In this document: positions 39,522 to 51,496 of the stretch, one piece after another
Numbering within the stretch: the first letter of the stretch is position 1
Layout of the letters: every line of letters begins with the position of its first letter
Assembly: GCA_016719925.1 (NCBI GenBank)
Contig: JADJYC010000015.1
Location: 1 to 64,000 of the forward strand
DNA: 64,000 bases
Reading direction: 5' to 3'
Origin: Crocinitomicaceae bacterium
GTDB taxonomy: Bacteria > Bacteroidota > Bacteroidia > Flavobacteriales_D > Crocinitomicaceae
Position numbers and translations under genes: made by a program
Notes under the pieces: generated by a model
What the model was told of the DNA's origin: nothing
Databases searched by the model: none
The model's input: the letters and a program-made list of their open reading frames with translations, nothing else

Positions 39522-39677
39522 TTATACCAGACCGTTCGCTCTCGCTTCTTTCAGGCAGGCTGAAATTCCTTTTTTATTTATTGTTCTTAAACCCGCTGTA
39601 CTTACTTTCAATGTAACGTATGCATTTTCTTCAGGAACGAAGAATTTTTTAGTTACAAGATTCGGATAAATGTTAAA
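39522..39677 (-). CDS. rpmB: 50S ribosomal protein L28, N-terminus missing
   Basis: 51 codons encode the C-terminal two-thirds of L28: FNIYPNLVTKKFFVPEE, YVTLKVSTAGLRTINKKGIS, ACLKEARANGLV then TAA. The normal first ~28 residues (the MSRVC..TGK...NN.SH region) are not in any frame upstream; instead the sequence runs through about 30 bases straight into the promoter. L28 is highly conserved and usually essential, so a deletion in the assembly is more likely than a living truncation. Confidence 0.8.
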   Translation of the reverse strand, partial: FNIYPNLVTKKFFVPEENAYVTLKVSTAGLRTINKKGISACLKEARANGLV

Positions 39678-39708
39678 CTCTATAAAGTCTGGCCAAAAAA
39701 TCGGAGTG

Positions 39709-39740
39709 CAAAGTAACTAACTTTTTTACGGTTTTACAAA
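39709..39740 (-). promoter_or_regulatory. Promoter of the rpmB-rpmG-DUF4295 operon
   Basis: On the minus strand: TTTG (39737-39740), 21-base spacer, TACTTTG (39709-39715), close to the Bacteroidota TTTG/TAnnTTTG pair with one base missing from the -7 box. The typical GCAC start follows. Confidence 0.55.
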
Positions 39741-39793
39741 TAATTCTGAAAAAAATCCAAAAAATGATCGTGATCCTCCTGTTTTCAATGGTA

Positions 39794-41028
39794 TTAATCG
39801 ATTTTAAGAATGACTCTTCTCAAAAAATTCAAAGCATAAACAACAGTCAGCTCGATATTCCGCTCACGGTTGTGCTTGAATAAGAAGTTTTTGGAATAAA
39901 TTTTATCAGGTGCTGCAATTGCTATCCAAACTGTTCCTACAGGTTTTTCAATGGTTCCCCATCTGGACCTGCAATTCCCGAAGTGGCAATACAATAATCG
40001 GTATTCAAAATTCTTCTGCCTTTTACCGCCATTTCTTCTACCGTTTGCTGACTCACAGCCCCATATTTTTCAATAGTTTCAGGATTAACGTCAGCCATTT
40101 TTTCCTTAGCTGCATTAGCGTATGTGATAACTGAACCCTGAAAATAATCTGAAGAACCGGGAACAGAAACAATCCTTGCGGACAATGCGCCGCCTGTGCA
40201 ACTTTCAATAGTACTTAAAGTTTTACCGCGGTTTCTTAAAAGTTGACCGATAACAGACTCCAGCGTTTCACTTTCAGTACCAAAACACAATGCCTGAAAT
40301 CTCATTTGCCATGCTGAAATCTGATTCTGAATAACCTGACTTTGATTTTTTGATCCGGTCAGTCTGATTTTTACTATTCCAGGTGAAGGCAGGTAAGCCA
40401 ATGAAATATTCTGATTGCGGCAGTTTTTTTCATCTTCTGCTATCTCCATTGATAGTTGTGATTCTCCAATTCCCTGAAATAAAATTGTTTTATGATAGAA
40501 TTCCTGAATTCCAAACTCTGAAATCAGCATCGGAATAATTTTTTCCATTAAACCTTTCATCTCATAGGGCACACCCGGCAGAGAAATCACAGATTTACCA
40601 TTCAGTTTAAACCACATGCCGCTAGCTGTTCCCAGATCATTTTCAACAATAAATGCTTTATCCGGCAGCATGGCCTGAAGGTGGTTTACTTCTAAAAAAG
40701 GTTTTTTGGCCGACTCAAACATCCGTTTTACTTTTTCAAGAATGTTTGGGTAAAGAATTAGCTGCTGATTAAAATACTCCGTTAAGGTGGATTTGGTAAT
40801 GTCGTCCTGCGTTGGTCCAAGTCCGCCTGTAATTATAACCAGTTCAGATTTTGCCAACTCTCTGTCCAGAGATTCTTTTATTAATTCAGCTTTATCAGAT
40901 ATACTGATGATTTCCTGAATGCTGATACCGGTTGTATAAAGTTGCTGTGCTATCCAGGCCGAGTTGGTATCAATTGTCTGGCCAACCAGAATTTCATCGC
41001 CGATAGTAATTATGGAAGCTTTTGTCAT
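39794..41028 (-). CDS. cinA: CinA-family protein, NMN amidase domain, one frameshift
   Basis: About 412 residues from ATG at 41028 (the upstream extension is not needed). N-terminal MoCF-like domain (ASIITIGDEILVGQTIDTNS, IITGGLGPTQDDIT) and C-terminal PncC amidase domain (ESCTGGALSARIVSVPGSS, ATSGIAGPDGG). One G of a run at 39957-39960 is missing; with it the tail continues TIEKPVGTVWIAIAAPDKIY. PncC converts NMN to NaMN in pyridine nucleotide salvage; the N-terminal part is an ADP-ribose pyrophosphatase in some relatives. Confidence 0.93.
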
Positions 41029-41050
41029 GAAGTGTAAATTTGGTATTGTC

Positions 41051-41081
41051 TTTGCAACTGGCAAAGAAATTGCTAAGTTTG
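41051..41081 (+). promoter_or_regulatory. Consensus Bacteroidota promoter (TTTG-N19-TAAGTTTG)
   Basis: TTTG at 41051-41054 and TAAGTTTG at 41074-41081 separated by exactly 19 bases, 22 bases before the ATG at 41103. Confidence 0.75.
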
Positions 41082-41102
41082 ACAAAATAAAAATGCTGAA
41101 AG

Positions 41103-41845
41103 ATGAAAATGAAATTTATTTTAATGTTTGGTCTTGGATTGATTCTGACAAGTTGTGTGCTTGAAGAAATCGCCTCTGACGTTATAACAACCGGAACAGG
41201 AACAGGGACAACTGCTGCGCCAGCATTAACGAATGAAGAAGTTATTGCCGGCTTGAAAGAAGCATTAACAATTGGCATTAAAAAAGGTGCAGAGATGGCT
41301 TCAGTGACGGATGGTTTTTTCAAGAATGATATGATTAAAATTCCATTTCCTCCGGAAGCAAATGATTTGAAAGAAAAAGCTATAGAGTGGGGGATGCAGG
41401 CTAAAGTGGATGAAATTATTTTGACATTGAACCGCGCTGCAGAAACTGCTTCTCAGAAAGCTTCACCAATATTTGTTGATGCAATCACAAATATGAGTAT
41501 CAGTGATGGATTTGAAATTTACATGGTTCAGATTCAGCAGCTACCATGTATCTTATCAAAACAACCACTCAACCCCTTACCACTGCTTTTATGCCGGTTG
41601 TAAAAGAGGCTATTGAAACAGTTGAGTTAACAAAATACTGGAATCCGCTGGCTACAAAATACAACCAGACTACTAAACTGACAGGTAAGCCAGAAATTAA
41701 TCCGGATCTTGATAAATATGTTACTGACAGAGCGATTACAGGCCTGTTTTACCTTGTTAAACAAGAAGAGAAAAAAATCAGATTGGATCCTGTAGCGCAG
41801 GTTACTGATCTGCTGAAAAAGGTATTCGGAAGTCTGTTGAAATAG
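41103..41845 (+). CDS. DUF4197 lipoprotein, one frameshift
   Basis: About 247 residues after restoring one T at 41518-41520. Lipobox LTSC at ~17-20 (MFGLGLILTSC), so an outer-membrane or periplasmic lipoprotein. Body: EEVIAGLKEALTIGIKKGAEMA, TDGFFKNDMIKIPFPPEAND, then LHGSDSAATMYLIKTTTQPL and VTDRAITGLFYLVKQEEKKI. This is DUF4197, a helical bundle of unknown function widespread in Gram-negatives. The promoter upstream is near perfect. Confidence 0.85.
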
Positions 41846-41864
41846 ACCCTGCTAAAATATTTAT

Positions 41865-41898
41865 AACCTGAATCCTAACTCGATTCAGGTTATTTTTT
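41865..41898 (+). terminator. Rho-independent terminator of DUF4197
   Basis: Perfect 10-base stem AACCTGAATC (41865-41874) / GATTCAGGTT (41882-41891) followed by ATTTTTTT. Confidence 0.9.
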
Positions 41899-42006
41899 TA
41901 CCTTTACTCAACTGCTAAATTTAATTTCTTTCAAAATAATGACCCTGGAAGCTACAACCTTTAGTGTCTTTATTACGTATTAATTTGCAGGTGAAATTTG
42001 TGAATT

Positions 42007-42315
42007 ATGAAGAGTTTCGTATTTGTTTTCTTGATACTGATTGGTTCTGTTGTCATAGCACAAGAGCAAAGTTTTCACTATAAATTTAAGCTGGATGGTG
42101 TAATTGATCTTCCTACAGCTAAAGAAATCAAAGATCCTTTGCGTGCAAAATTCCTTTGTTATACGGTATATGATGATGTCGCCCAACAGTTCGATTTTGT
42201 ATCAACAGTGAATGTGAATGAAAATCAATTGCAGCAATATCTGGATGATTACGGATATGTAATTACAGAATTTCAAAAACTGCCCGTTGTTACACAAATT
42301 AATAATGAAAAATGA
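42007..42315 (+). CDS. Small secreted hypothetical protein
   Basis: 102 residues with signal peptide MKSFVFVFLILIGSVVIAQ. The mature part DGVIDLPTAKEIKDPLRAKF...NENQLQQYLDDYGYVIT is short and mixed. It overlaps the next gene by 4 bases (ATGA), so the two are coupled. No family recognised. Confidence 0.65.
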   Translation: MKSFVFVFLILIGSVVIAQEQSFHYKFKLDGVIDLPTAKEIKDPLRAKFLCYTVYDDVAQQFDFVSTVNVNENQLQQYLDDYGYVITEFQKLPVVTQINNEK

Positions 42316-43693
42316 AGATGATTATTAAAAAAATTAATTTCATTCTTTTTTTGGCAGGATCGTTCTTTTGTGGGGTATCTTTTGCACAAACAGATCCTTC
42401 TGACGGTTGTACTGGAGTTCCTTCTCTATCCGTTAATTCTACTTGTGTAGCCAATAATTACACATTGAACGGTACTTATTCTAACGGTGCTCTGATTGCA
42501 GCTTCCTGCAATGGAAACTCTGACCGAGATGACGGCTGGTATTCATTTACTGCCACCGGAACAACAACTGATATAGATCTTACCGGTAATCGTGATCATA
42601 CGCTTGCAGTTTGGTCAGCCTGTGCCGGTGGTACAGAATTGGCCTGGTGATTATGCCACTGCCGGTAATGTTGCATCAATTTCAATGACAACGGTAATTG
42701 GCAACAACTTACTATGTTCAGGTTTGGAGAAACTCAAGCAACAACGGATCTTCAATGACCGGAACAATCTGTATCCATGATCCGATTGTTCAGTCTACTG
42801 ATTGTTCATCGTCTGTGCAGGTTTGTTCAAATACAGCTTTTCCCGGAAACAGCAGCGGCTTTGGAACACAGGAATTAAATGCAACAAACCGCGGATGCCT
42901 TAATGGTAATGAGCATCAGTCTTCCTGGTATCTGGTTTCAATAGGAACTGATGGAACGTTTCAAATGATGATTTCTCCAACAGTGGGTTCCGATGATTAT
43001 GATTTTGCAGTATGGGGCCCTGCTTCAGCCTGTCCTCCAGCCGGCGCACCTATACGATGCTCATATTCAGGAACAACTGGCAATACGGGAATTAATACCG
43101 GTTTAAATGGTGCTGAATCACCTCAGACATCAGAAGGTTCAGGTGGAAATAAATATGTAGATGATTTAACTGTTGCTGCAGGTGATGTTTATCTGATCTG
43201 TATAGATAATTTTAATTCAACTACCACAACATTTAACCTGACATTTGGTGGTTCGGCCGGAATATCTTGTGTACCCCTGCCAGTGGAGCTGATAGAATTT
43301 ACAGCAGAAAATGTTAATGGAGTAAATGTGGTTGAGTGGGTGACCAAGTCAGAATCAAACAGCGATTATTTTACCTTGCAAAGAAGTGATGATGGTGAAA
43401 ACTGGCAGGACATAGTTATTTCAGATGCAGCCGGTAATTCAAATTCTGAATTGAAATATACTTTCAGAGATTATTATACGAATGCTTCATGGTTGTATTA
43501 TCAGTTGTGGCAGACAGATTTTGATGGTTTGGTTACAAACCTTGGAATTGTTGCAGTTAATAACGGTGAAGACGAAGTTCAACTGGTAAAAATAATCAAT
43601 CTGATGGGTGAAGAAGTGGATGAAAACTATCCGGGAATTCAGGTTTATATTTACAGTGACGGGTCATCTGTTAAACGGATGAAACAATACTGA
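42312..43693 (+). CDS. T9SS-type secreted protein, two frameshifts
   Basis: About 460 residues. Signal peptide (FILFLAGSFFCGVSFAQ), then two copies of a beta-sandwich module (DGWYSFTATGTTTDIDL...HTLAVWSACAGG; SSWYLVSIGTDGTFQMMI...DYDFAVWGPASACP), an FnIII-like region after VPLPVELIEFTAENVNGVNV and a T9SS-like tail (IINLMGEEVDENYPGIQVYIY). Breaks near 42645 (LAC/GDYA) and 42705 (VIG/TTYYVQV). Such Cys-rich modules occur in surface and adhesive proteins. Coupled to the gene upstream. Confidence 0.7.
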
Positions 43694-43726
43694 TCAGCTC
43701 TCCTTTTATTTTTTTAGTTTAGTACC

Positions 43727-44867
43727 GTGAAAATTCTTTTTGTCACGGATGGTCTTTTCCCCTTTGTAATCGGAGGAATGCAAAAGCATTCCACTATGCT
43801 GATTAACGAACTCGCAAAACAAGGATGCGCGTTGACTGTTATACATCCTGGTGGAAAAGAATTCAATGAATCAGCGCTGGAAAAAACATTTTCTGAGTAC
43901 TCTAAAATTGAATTTATTTTGATTCCCTTTCCTCGATTCAAAAAAATTCCGGGGCATTATATCCGGGAGAATAAAGTTTATTCCAAAAACATATTTGAAT
44001 ACTTAAACACTGCAATTAAGCATTTTGATATCATTTATTGTCAGGGTTTAACGGGATATTATTTTGTGTTACACAAACAGCTGAATCAACCGGTTGTAAT
44101 CAATTTACATGGATATGGTGAATATTTTACTCCCCCTTCTATTAAACTGAGATTGCAATATGCGATGCTGAGGCCAATAATGACAAAAATTTCATTAAAT
44201 GCGGATTATGTGTATTCATTCGGGGGACGCATTACAGACCTGCTTATCTCTCTGGGTATAAAAAGAAATAGAATTCTTGAACAAATCAATGGAATAGAAA
44301 AATCATATATCACTGAAAATGTTTCAGCAACAAACCGTGATTGTATAAAATTTGTATATATAGGAAGAAATGAAAGAAGAAAAGGGATTGACGAGATTAT
44401 TTTGGCGGTTAAAATATTGAATCTGAAATTTTCTGAAAATTCGAATTTCATTTTATTGGTGAAGGCACGAAGTTGATTCCACTCAAGTTTGAAAATGTTT
44501 TTCTACATGGTCAGAAATCTGATCTAAAAGAGATTTGTTCAATTATTGATGAATGTGATTGCATTGTACTTCCTAGTTATGCTGAGGAATGCCTATGGTA
44601 ATCATTGAAGCAATGGCAAGAGGACTTGTTGTAATAGCTTCTGACGTAGGCGCTACCCGTGAATTAATCAAGAAAAACGGTTTTTTACTTAACGCTCCGG
44701 CAGACCTTCAATCAGCTATGGAAAAACTTCTGATGGCATCAGATATTGAATTGATTCAAATGAAAAATAATTCTCTGAAACTGGTCAATGAAAAGTATAA
44801 TTTGCAACACATGACTGACAGCGTAATTCAGGACTTCAAATTAATATTAAATTCAAAAATTATCTAA
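43727..44867 (+). CDS. GT4-family glycosyltransferase, two frameshifts
   Basis: About 380 residues from GTG at 43727. N-terminal Rossmann MKILFVTDGLFPFVIGGMQK, linker HGYGEYFTPP, C-terminal FVYIGRNERRKGIDEI, and the EX7E-type GMPMVIIEAMARG. Breaks near 44460 (ILLVGEG) and 44588 (YAEGMP). A retaining GT-B enzyme using nucleotide sugars, probably for surface polysaccharide or glycolipid. No other sugar genes nearby, so the acceptor is unknown. Confidence 0.85.
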
Positions 44868-47281
44868 GCTCTGCTTTCAATTCAGATTCCAGCTTTTTAC
44901 GGATTGAGTCCATCAGCTGATCAATCTGAGAATCCTGTAATGTTTTTTCATCATCCTGAAAAGTAAAAGAAACTGCATAGGATTTTTTTCCTGCAGGCAG
45001 ATTTTTACCTTCATAAACATCAAAAAGATTTACATCCCGTAGAAGTTTTTTGTCAGTGGAAAAAGCGATGTTTTCAATTTGCTGAAATCGAACAGATGTG
45101 TCAATCAGAAGTGAAAAATCCCTTCTGACAAATTGAGTTTTTGGCACAGGTTTATATTCAATTTTATGGCCTGAGATTATTTCAAGAATTTTATCCCAGT
45201 CAAATTCTGCGTAAAACACATCTGACCGTATTCCAAATTCTTTTAAAATCAAAGGTGATACACAACCAAAGTAAATTAGTTCAGTTTTTTTATATTGAAC
45301 AGACTGTCCATACCCCATTTCTTTATGGGAAGGTTCCTCTGTAAAGTTTGCTTTCTCAAGACCAAGTTTATTTACAACAAGCTCAACCGTAGCTTTTATG
45401 CTATAAAAGTCAGCCTTTTCATTTTTGCTTTTCCAGTTTTCTTTGTTCCGGTCTCCTGAAATTACGATAACCAGTTTCTCACTTTCATTGAATATTTCTT
45501 TTTTGGAATATACTTTTCCAAACTCAAATAGTTTGATTTCATTTTGTTGTCTGTTTTGATTATAAGTCACAGATTGCATTAATCCGGGTAAAAGAGTTTG
45601 ACGCATCACGTCAAGTTCTTTACTCAGCGGATTCAAAATTTTGACTGTTTCTTCCGGATTTATATACGCTGCTTTTGAGCTTGTGTGTTGAGATGAAATC
45701 AATGAATTATTCATTGATTCAAAATACCCGTTAGAAACGAGTAAATCGGCAATCATATTCTGATAATACTGACGGTCCATGCCTTTTTTAAGGTAATTGA
45801 ACTATTAAGTTTTGAAGGTATAGTTATTTGATTAAACCAAAAATTCTCAAGACTTCTTCATTCAAATCAGCCTGACGTGTTACGTCAAACCGATATCCCG
45901 GAACTTCAACAGTTGCATTTGAATCATCGGATTTCAGTATTTTGTACTCCAGATTTTCAAGTATTCTTATTATTTCAGATGAGGTGAAATTGTGTCCGCA
46001 AATTTTCCTGCATTGATCAAAATTAAATTCAATCTGTGATAATGAAATTTTATGCGGATAAAGGTCTGTCAGGTAGGTTAACTCACCTCCGCATAAATCA
46101 AGAATCAAATGAATGGCCCGGTTTCTTGCCTGAATGACATTACTGTGATCAGCTCCACGTTCAAATCTGAATGAAGAATCTGAATTCAAGGCATGTCTTT
46201 TTGAAGTCTTTCTAACAACACCCGGATTAAAATAGGCTGCTTCCAGAAACAAAGCATTGGTCTGGTCATTAATACCGGAATCCGCTCCTCCCATTACTCC
46301 TGCAATACACATCGGCTCACTGGAATTACAAATAACAAGGTCTTCCGGATTCAATTCTCTTTTAACATTATCAAGCGTAGTGAGAGTTTCATTTGCTTTT
46401 GCGCGTCTCACAGCTAATGATCCATTTGTTTTATTAAGATCAAATGCATGCAGCGGATTACCTGTTTCATGCATTACAAAGTTGGTAATGTCAACAACGT
46501 TATTGATTGGTTTTAAGCCAATCGACAAAAGTTTGGTTTGAAGCCATGCCGGTGAAGGAGCAATTTTTAAATTTCTTATTACAGCACCGCTATATCTTGG
46601 ACAAGCTGAATAATCGTCTACCTGAACATTTATTTTTTCAGATTGATTGTTGAATGAAATTTCACTGAAATCGGGAAGTTTTAATTCAAGTTTCAGATTC
46701 CGGTGAAAATTGATCCAGGCTTTCAGATCTCTTGCAACACCAATATGTGAAACGGCATCTGTTCTGTTAGGTGTTAAACCAATTTCAAAAATATAATCTT
46801 CAGTGTTTGGAAATAGAACGCATGCTTCCAGTCCGGGTTGTAAAGATGAATCCAGAACCAATATGCCATCATGAGATTCTCCTATACCAAGTTCATCTTC
46901 TGCACAAATCATCCCTTCAGATTCAACACCGCGTATTTTTGATTTTTTAATTTTCAATGGTTCACCTTCATTTGGAAAAAGAGTTGAGCCAACAGTTGCT
47001 ACAAGTACTTTCTGACCCTTTTCAACATTGGGTGCGCCACAAACAATGCTCAAAATTGTGCCGTTTCCAATATTAACTGTAGTTAAATTTAATCTGTCAG
47101 CTTCAGGATGTTTGGTTTTTGTAAGTACTTCACCAATCACCACGCCTTTCAATCCTCCTTATATGTTTCTTTTTTCAATGCTCTCTACTTCCAAACCGGT
47201 AGACGTAAGAATTTCTCCGATTTTTTCAGGAGTCAGTTCTAAATCGACATAATCTTTTAACCAGTTCAGAGATATTTTCAT
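44860..47281 (-). CDS. pheT: Phenylalanyl-tRNA synthetase beta subunit, one frameshift and one in-frame TAA
   Basis: About 806 residues from ATG at 47281 (MKISLNWLKDYVDLELTPEK). tRNA-binding domain (GVVIGEVLTKTKHPEADRLN), B3/B4 (GLKPINNVVDITNFVMHETG), B5 and FDX-ACB (FVRRDFSLLIDTSVRF). Breaks: TAA at 47159-47161 (should be AAA: I-K-G-G-L-K) and one missing base near 45834 (RIFGFNQITIPSK). The subunit recognises tRNA-Phe and forms the alpha2beta2 enzyme with PheS, not in the window. Confidence 0.94.
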
Positions 47282-47348
47282 GTGAAGATTTTTTCAAAGT
47301 TAATTAATCAGCAGGTAAGTTTTGAATGTGATTTTGTTTGAACAAAAA

Positions 47349-47376
47349 AAAGCTGCCTGGAAACCAGACAGCTTTT
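47349..47376. terminator. Bidirectional terminator
   Basis: AAAGCTGCCTGG / CCAGACAGCTTT stem (one mismatch), loop AAA, A-run and T-run on either side. It follows the T9SS gene at 47394. Confidence 0.8.
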
Positions 47377-47393
47377 TCAAGAGTCAAAATCGT

Positions 47394-50300
47394 TTAATGT
47401 TTGATAAACTTCGCTGTTTCAACCATTGTTCCGGCTGTCAGGCGAATCACATAAGTACCTTTTGTAAGTTCAGCTGTTTCAAATGTGATAGTATTCTTAC
47501 CGGCGGTCATGTTAGACTGAGAGATTTCTTTCACCATCTGACCATTCAGACTGAATATCTGAATGTAAACATCTGAATTCTCTGAAAGATCAAACTGTAC
47601 ATTTCCAACTTCATTCATTGGGTTGGGATATACGTTGATATCCGGAACAAATTTATTTGGAGACAGATTATCCTGAACACCTGGCAATGCCAGATAAGCA
47701 TCAGTACTCCAGATTCCTCTTCCGTGAGTACCAACATAAATCTGACCAGTTTTTATACATCCTTCATCAAATGTTCTCCAGTTTTGTCCCATATCATAAA
47801 CAGGCACGTGACCTACAGATTCAGATCCATCAGACCAACTTGTTCCGCCGTTTTCAGTATAGTAAACTCCAAATTCACCACCAACAATGATAAGGTTTGG
47901 ATTATCACGCTCAATCACGCAACTGTAATATGGCATGTCAGGAAGATCGCCATGAATATTCGTCCAAGAAGGTGCACCACCTGTTGCATTATTGGTTTCA
48001 CGTACAAGTGATGAAGAGCTGAAAGACCCCCTAAAGTAACAACCACGTGATCTAAATCCCCTTCAACTGCTATACCGGTAACGGGCAGTCCAAAAGTTGT
48101 TCCGCCAGGGCTGATATTCGTAAGGGTAGTAGAGTCATGACCCAAATCCCAGTCAATAGATGAATCACCTACCGCTGGAGAATAAACATCACCGAAACCA
48201 GACAACCTGTAAATACTGCCATTCCATGTACCAATGAATAAATGATTACCATCCCTCGAAAACTCCATGGTAGATACCTGGCCAATTCCGTCTGCTACCT
48301 TAAACCACTCATTTGCATCAGCGGATAATCTTAAAGCATTTCTTGTCATCCAAACTCCGCTTGGGTCAGTTGATCCGCCTAAACCAATTGCAAACCAGCT
48401 CTGAAAATAATCCTGAACACGGATTGTATCCCAAGCCACATTGTATGACTGAGAATCATTCTCCATATCAAAAACTTTTCCCGGTCTTAACGGGTTAGTA
48501 CCATAATAATGATTTAAAAGTGTATAGGAGTCTACTTCAACAGTAGTATCCAAATCAACAAGGTAAATAGAGTCGCCTGCGTCAATTGGTGCACCACCAG
48601 GAATGGCATCAAATTGCTCTGTATGGTTAACAATGGCTAAATTATAATCAGTAGAAGGCGCTGAAGTGGTAATAACTGTATCAAATTCCGTTAATGCAGG
48701 ATTAAAATCCAGCGTATCATCGAATACAATTTGTGTTGGTGTAGTGTAAGGAATGATTTTACCCGTTGTTCTTGAAGGTACATCAACAACGTCTCCTGCA
48801 TCATAAGCGTCAGATGGGATGAAGTCAATAGAGTCTGTTGAGTTCAGATCTTTTGGATGCTCCCACATTTTGAAATTTGTAAAGAACTGGCCACAACCAG
48901 CCTCAAGTCCGCCCGGATCACAATCTGCTGCCCATTGCGGCGGTGTATATGCAAACGTATTCTGACCTCTGTCAGATGAACGTCTTATAGCACCGTTATA
49001 AACAGATGTGAATAAAATATTTCTATTGATGAATGAAATTTGTGCAGAGAAACCATCTCCACCGCCTACTTCATCATGTGAACGGTAACCTGCATTATCA
49101 TGATAGTTAGCCTGAGTACCATTATCCTGAGCTCCACCAATTACATCACCGTGAGCTGAATATCCGATTGCATAAAACTGTGTTACATTATAGCCACGGT
49201 TTGCCGGAACAAAAGTTTGACCACCGTCATCAGAATAACTAATTCCGCCATCATTTCCGACATAAAGTCTTCCCCATTTATCCCAATATTGTTCGTGTTG
49301 ATCAGCATGCGCATATTGTGGGTTGGTTGGGCTATAAAACCACTGTGTCATTTGATTCCAGTTACCATTATAGTTCCATGAATAAATGTCAATTCCACCT
49401 AAAAATATACGGTCAGGATTTCCACGCTGAACAGAAATAATATTGTCATATGTACCTTGTCCTAATGAAGCACTATGAGAGAATGGTGCAAATGCTCCTG
49501 GCGTACCTGTTGCAGCAGGTGCAATTTCAGTCCAGTTCAAACCGTTGTCTGTTGAACGCCAGATTCCAAGCAAATGGTTGTTGGCACAAGAAGCATATAC
49601 ATTATATGTTCCACTTGTATTTTCTCATGCGAAATAGCATATTCAATTCTTCCTAAAACTGGTTCAATTTCACCAGCTCCAGAGCCTGATCTGTCTGTAA
49701 AAGTAGATCCATAATCAGTAGATATATTGGTTCTTCCTGAACCCATATTTGCAACAATAACTTGTCCATCGGGTGAAATAGAAAGTGAATGACAGGCGCC
49801 GCTGGTTATACCTCCGTCAACTTCAGTCAAAGATCCAGTACCTGCCGGGTTATATTTAATCAGTCCATCGTTAGTAGCCATCCAAACAACATTGTTCAGG
49901 GTATCGCATACAATTTCATTGATGTAATTGTAATCTTCAGTATTTGCAACCAGCGTATACAACCCACTGGTTTCTTTTTTATACATTCCATAACCATTAT
50001 GGCCAGAGTCATATGCATTTTGAGATCCTCCGGTAGATTCTTGTTCGTGTCCGGTAGCAACATAAATTGTTCCATCAATAGTCTGACACATGGATGAAAC
50101 ACCAAGATTATCTTTGAACTCATCTACACGGTTCCATTCGTTGGCACGGTTGAATGATTCAAATAATCCACCTGAAACAGACCCTGCATATACGTGGTTA
50201 ATATCATCTTTATCAACAAGAATTGCGCGTGTACGGCCTCCAACGTTATCTGGTCCCTGATCTAACCAGTTGAATGCAACTTCGCGGTCAGCCGGCATAT

Positions 50301-50513
50301 TGAGAGCTTGATTTTGTGCACGGATCCAGTCTTCTTTTGAAAGTCTCCTTTCAGCATGTGATACAAATCAAATGCTCCATCAATTCCTGTCTGATTTTTC
50401 TCTGCAGAAAAGCGGGGAGTATACACTCCGTCAGGTGAGGGTAAATTCAATACAGTAATAGCCGAAACTGCTACAACAGAAAGAGATCCGAGTAAGATAA
50501 GTTTTTTATTCAT
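47394..50513 (-). CDS. T9SS-secreted sialidase-like beta-propeller protein, three frameshifts
   Basis: About 1,040 residues from ATG at 50513. Signal segment LILLGSLSVVAVSAITVLNL, then VYAGSVSGGLFESFN, YVATGHEQESTGG, WRSTDNGLNWTEIAP, GDVIGGAQDNGTQANY, SSDRGQNTF and HGRGIWSTDAYL, which are propeller blade features (Asp-box/BNR, YVTN-like). C-terminal T9SS sorting domain (INVYPNPMNEVGNVQ...TKGTYVIRLTAG). Breaks near 50340, 49620 and 48020. BNR propellers bind or cut glycans; catalytic residues cannot be shown, so a glycan-binding or structural surface role is equally possible. Confidence 0.75.
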
Positions 50514-50560
50514 AATACGATTTTTCATGAGGCGCAATAAATCAAGCGACTAATATAATA

Positions 50561-50593
50561 CAAAGATACGAACGCAATCCGCCCTTTGTCAAA
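50561..50593 (-). promoter_or_regulatory. Promoter of the T9SS propeller gene
   Basis: Minus-strand TTTG (50590-50593) and TATCTTTG (50561-50568) with a 21-base spacer, 48 bases before the ATG at 50513. Confidence 0.55.
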
Positions 50594-50632
50594 TTTTAGC
50601 TAACAGGAAATCGGAATTTTATACCAATCTGA

Positions 50633-51496
50633 TTAAAAGATGTGTTTTTCAGCATGATACGAAGAACGCACCAAAGGTCCACTTTCGACAAACCTGAATC
50701 CTTTTGTGAGTGCATACTCTCTGTAGGCTTCAAATTTTTCCGGATGTATGAAATTCTGAACCGGTAAATGTTTTGGAGTTGGCTGCAGATATTGACCTAA
50801 AGTCAGTACATCTGTTTTCACCGATGAAAGGTCATCAATGGTTTCAAAAATTTCTTCTTCTGTTTCACCCAGACCCAGCATAACGCCCGACTTTGTTTTC
50901 ATTCCACCTTTTTTCAGACGAAACAAAACTTCCAGTGAACGGTCATATTTAGCCTGGATTCTAACTTGTTTGGTAAGTCTTCTTACAGTTTCCAGATTGT
51001 GAGAAACAATTTCAGGCGCAACATCAATAATTCGTTGCAGATTTTCCCACTTACCGGCAAAGTCAGGAATCAAAGTTTCCATAGTTGTTCCGGGACTTTT
51101 TCGGCGAACAGCCCTAACAGTTGATGCCCAAATTTCTGACCCGCCATCCGGTAAATCATCTCTGTCAACAGATGTAATAACAGCATGCTTAACACGCATA
51201 AGTTTTATGGATTGGGCAACGCGTGCAGGTTCAAACGGATCAGTAAGTTCTGGTTTTCCGGTGGCTACTGCACAAAATCCGCAGGATCTGGTACAGATAT
51301 TTCCTAAAATCATAAATGTGGCGGTTCCTTCTCCCCAGCATTCACCCATGTTAGGGCAATTTCCGCTTTGACAGATAGTATGCAGTTTATGTTCATCCAC
51401 CAGTGCCCTAACCATTTTATAGTTTTCACCGGTGGGCAGTTTTACCCTTAACCATTTAGGTTTCTGAACAGATATTGGATTGGCTGTTTTCTCCAT
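50633..51496 (-). CDS. lipA: Lipoyl synthase LipA
   Basis: 287 residues, intact. Radical-SAM motif CTRSCGFCAV, auxiliary Fe-S cysteines in CQSGNCPNMGECW, and the C-terminal serine ligand in RSSYH. It inserts two sulphur atoms into protein-bound octanoyl groups (EC 2.8.1.8). Overlaps the barrel gene upstream by 1 base. Confidence 0.97.
   Translation of the reverse strand: MEKTANPISVQKPKWLRVKLPTGENYKMVRALVDEHKLHTICQSGNCPNMGECWGEGTATFMILGNICTRSCGFCAVATGKPELTDPFEPARVAQSIKLMRVKHAVITSVDRDDLPDGGSEIWASTVRAVRRKSPGTTMETLIPDFAGKWENLQRIIDVAPEIVSHNLETVRRLTKQVRIQAKYDRSLEVLFRLKKGGMKTKSGVMLGLGETEEEIFETIDDLSSVKTDVLTLGQYLQPTPKHLPVQNFIHPEKFEAYREYALTKGFRFVESGPLVRSSYHAEKHIF

Noticed and set aside
41865..41898. 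The palindrome as an operator for the gene at 42007
   Set aside because: It is immediately followed by a T-run after the DUF4197 stop, the signature of a terminator.
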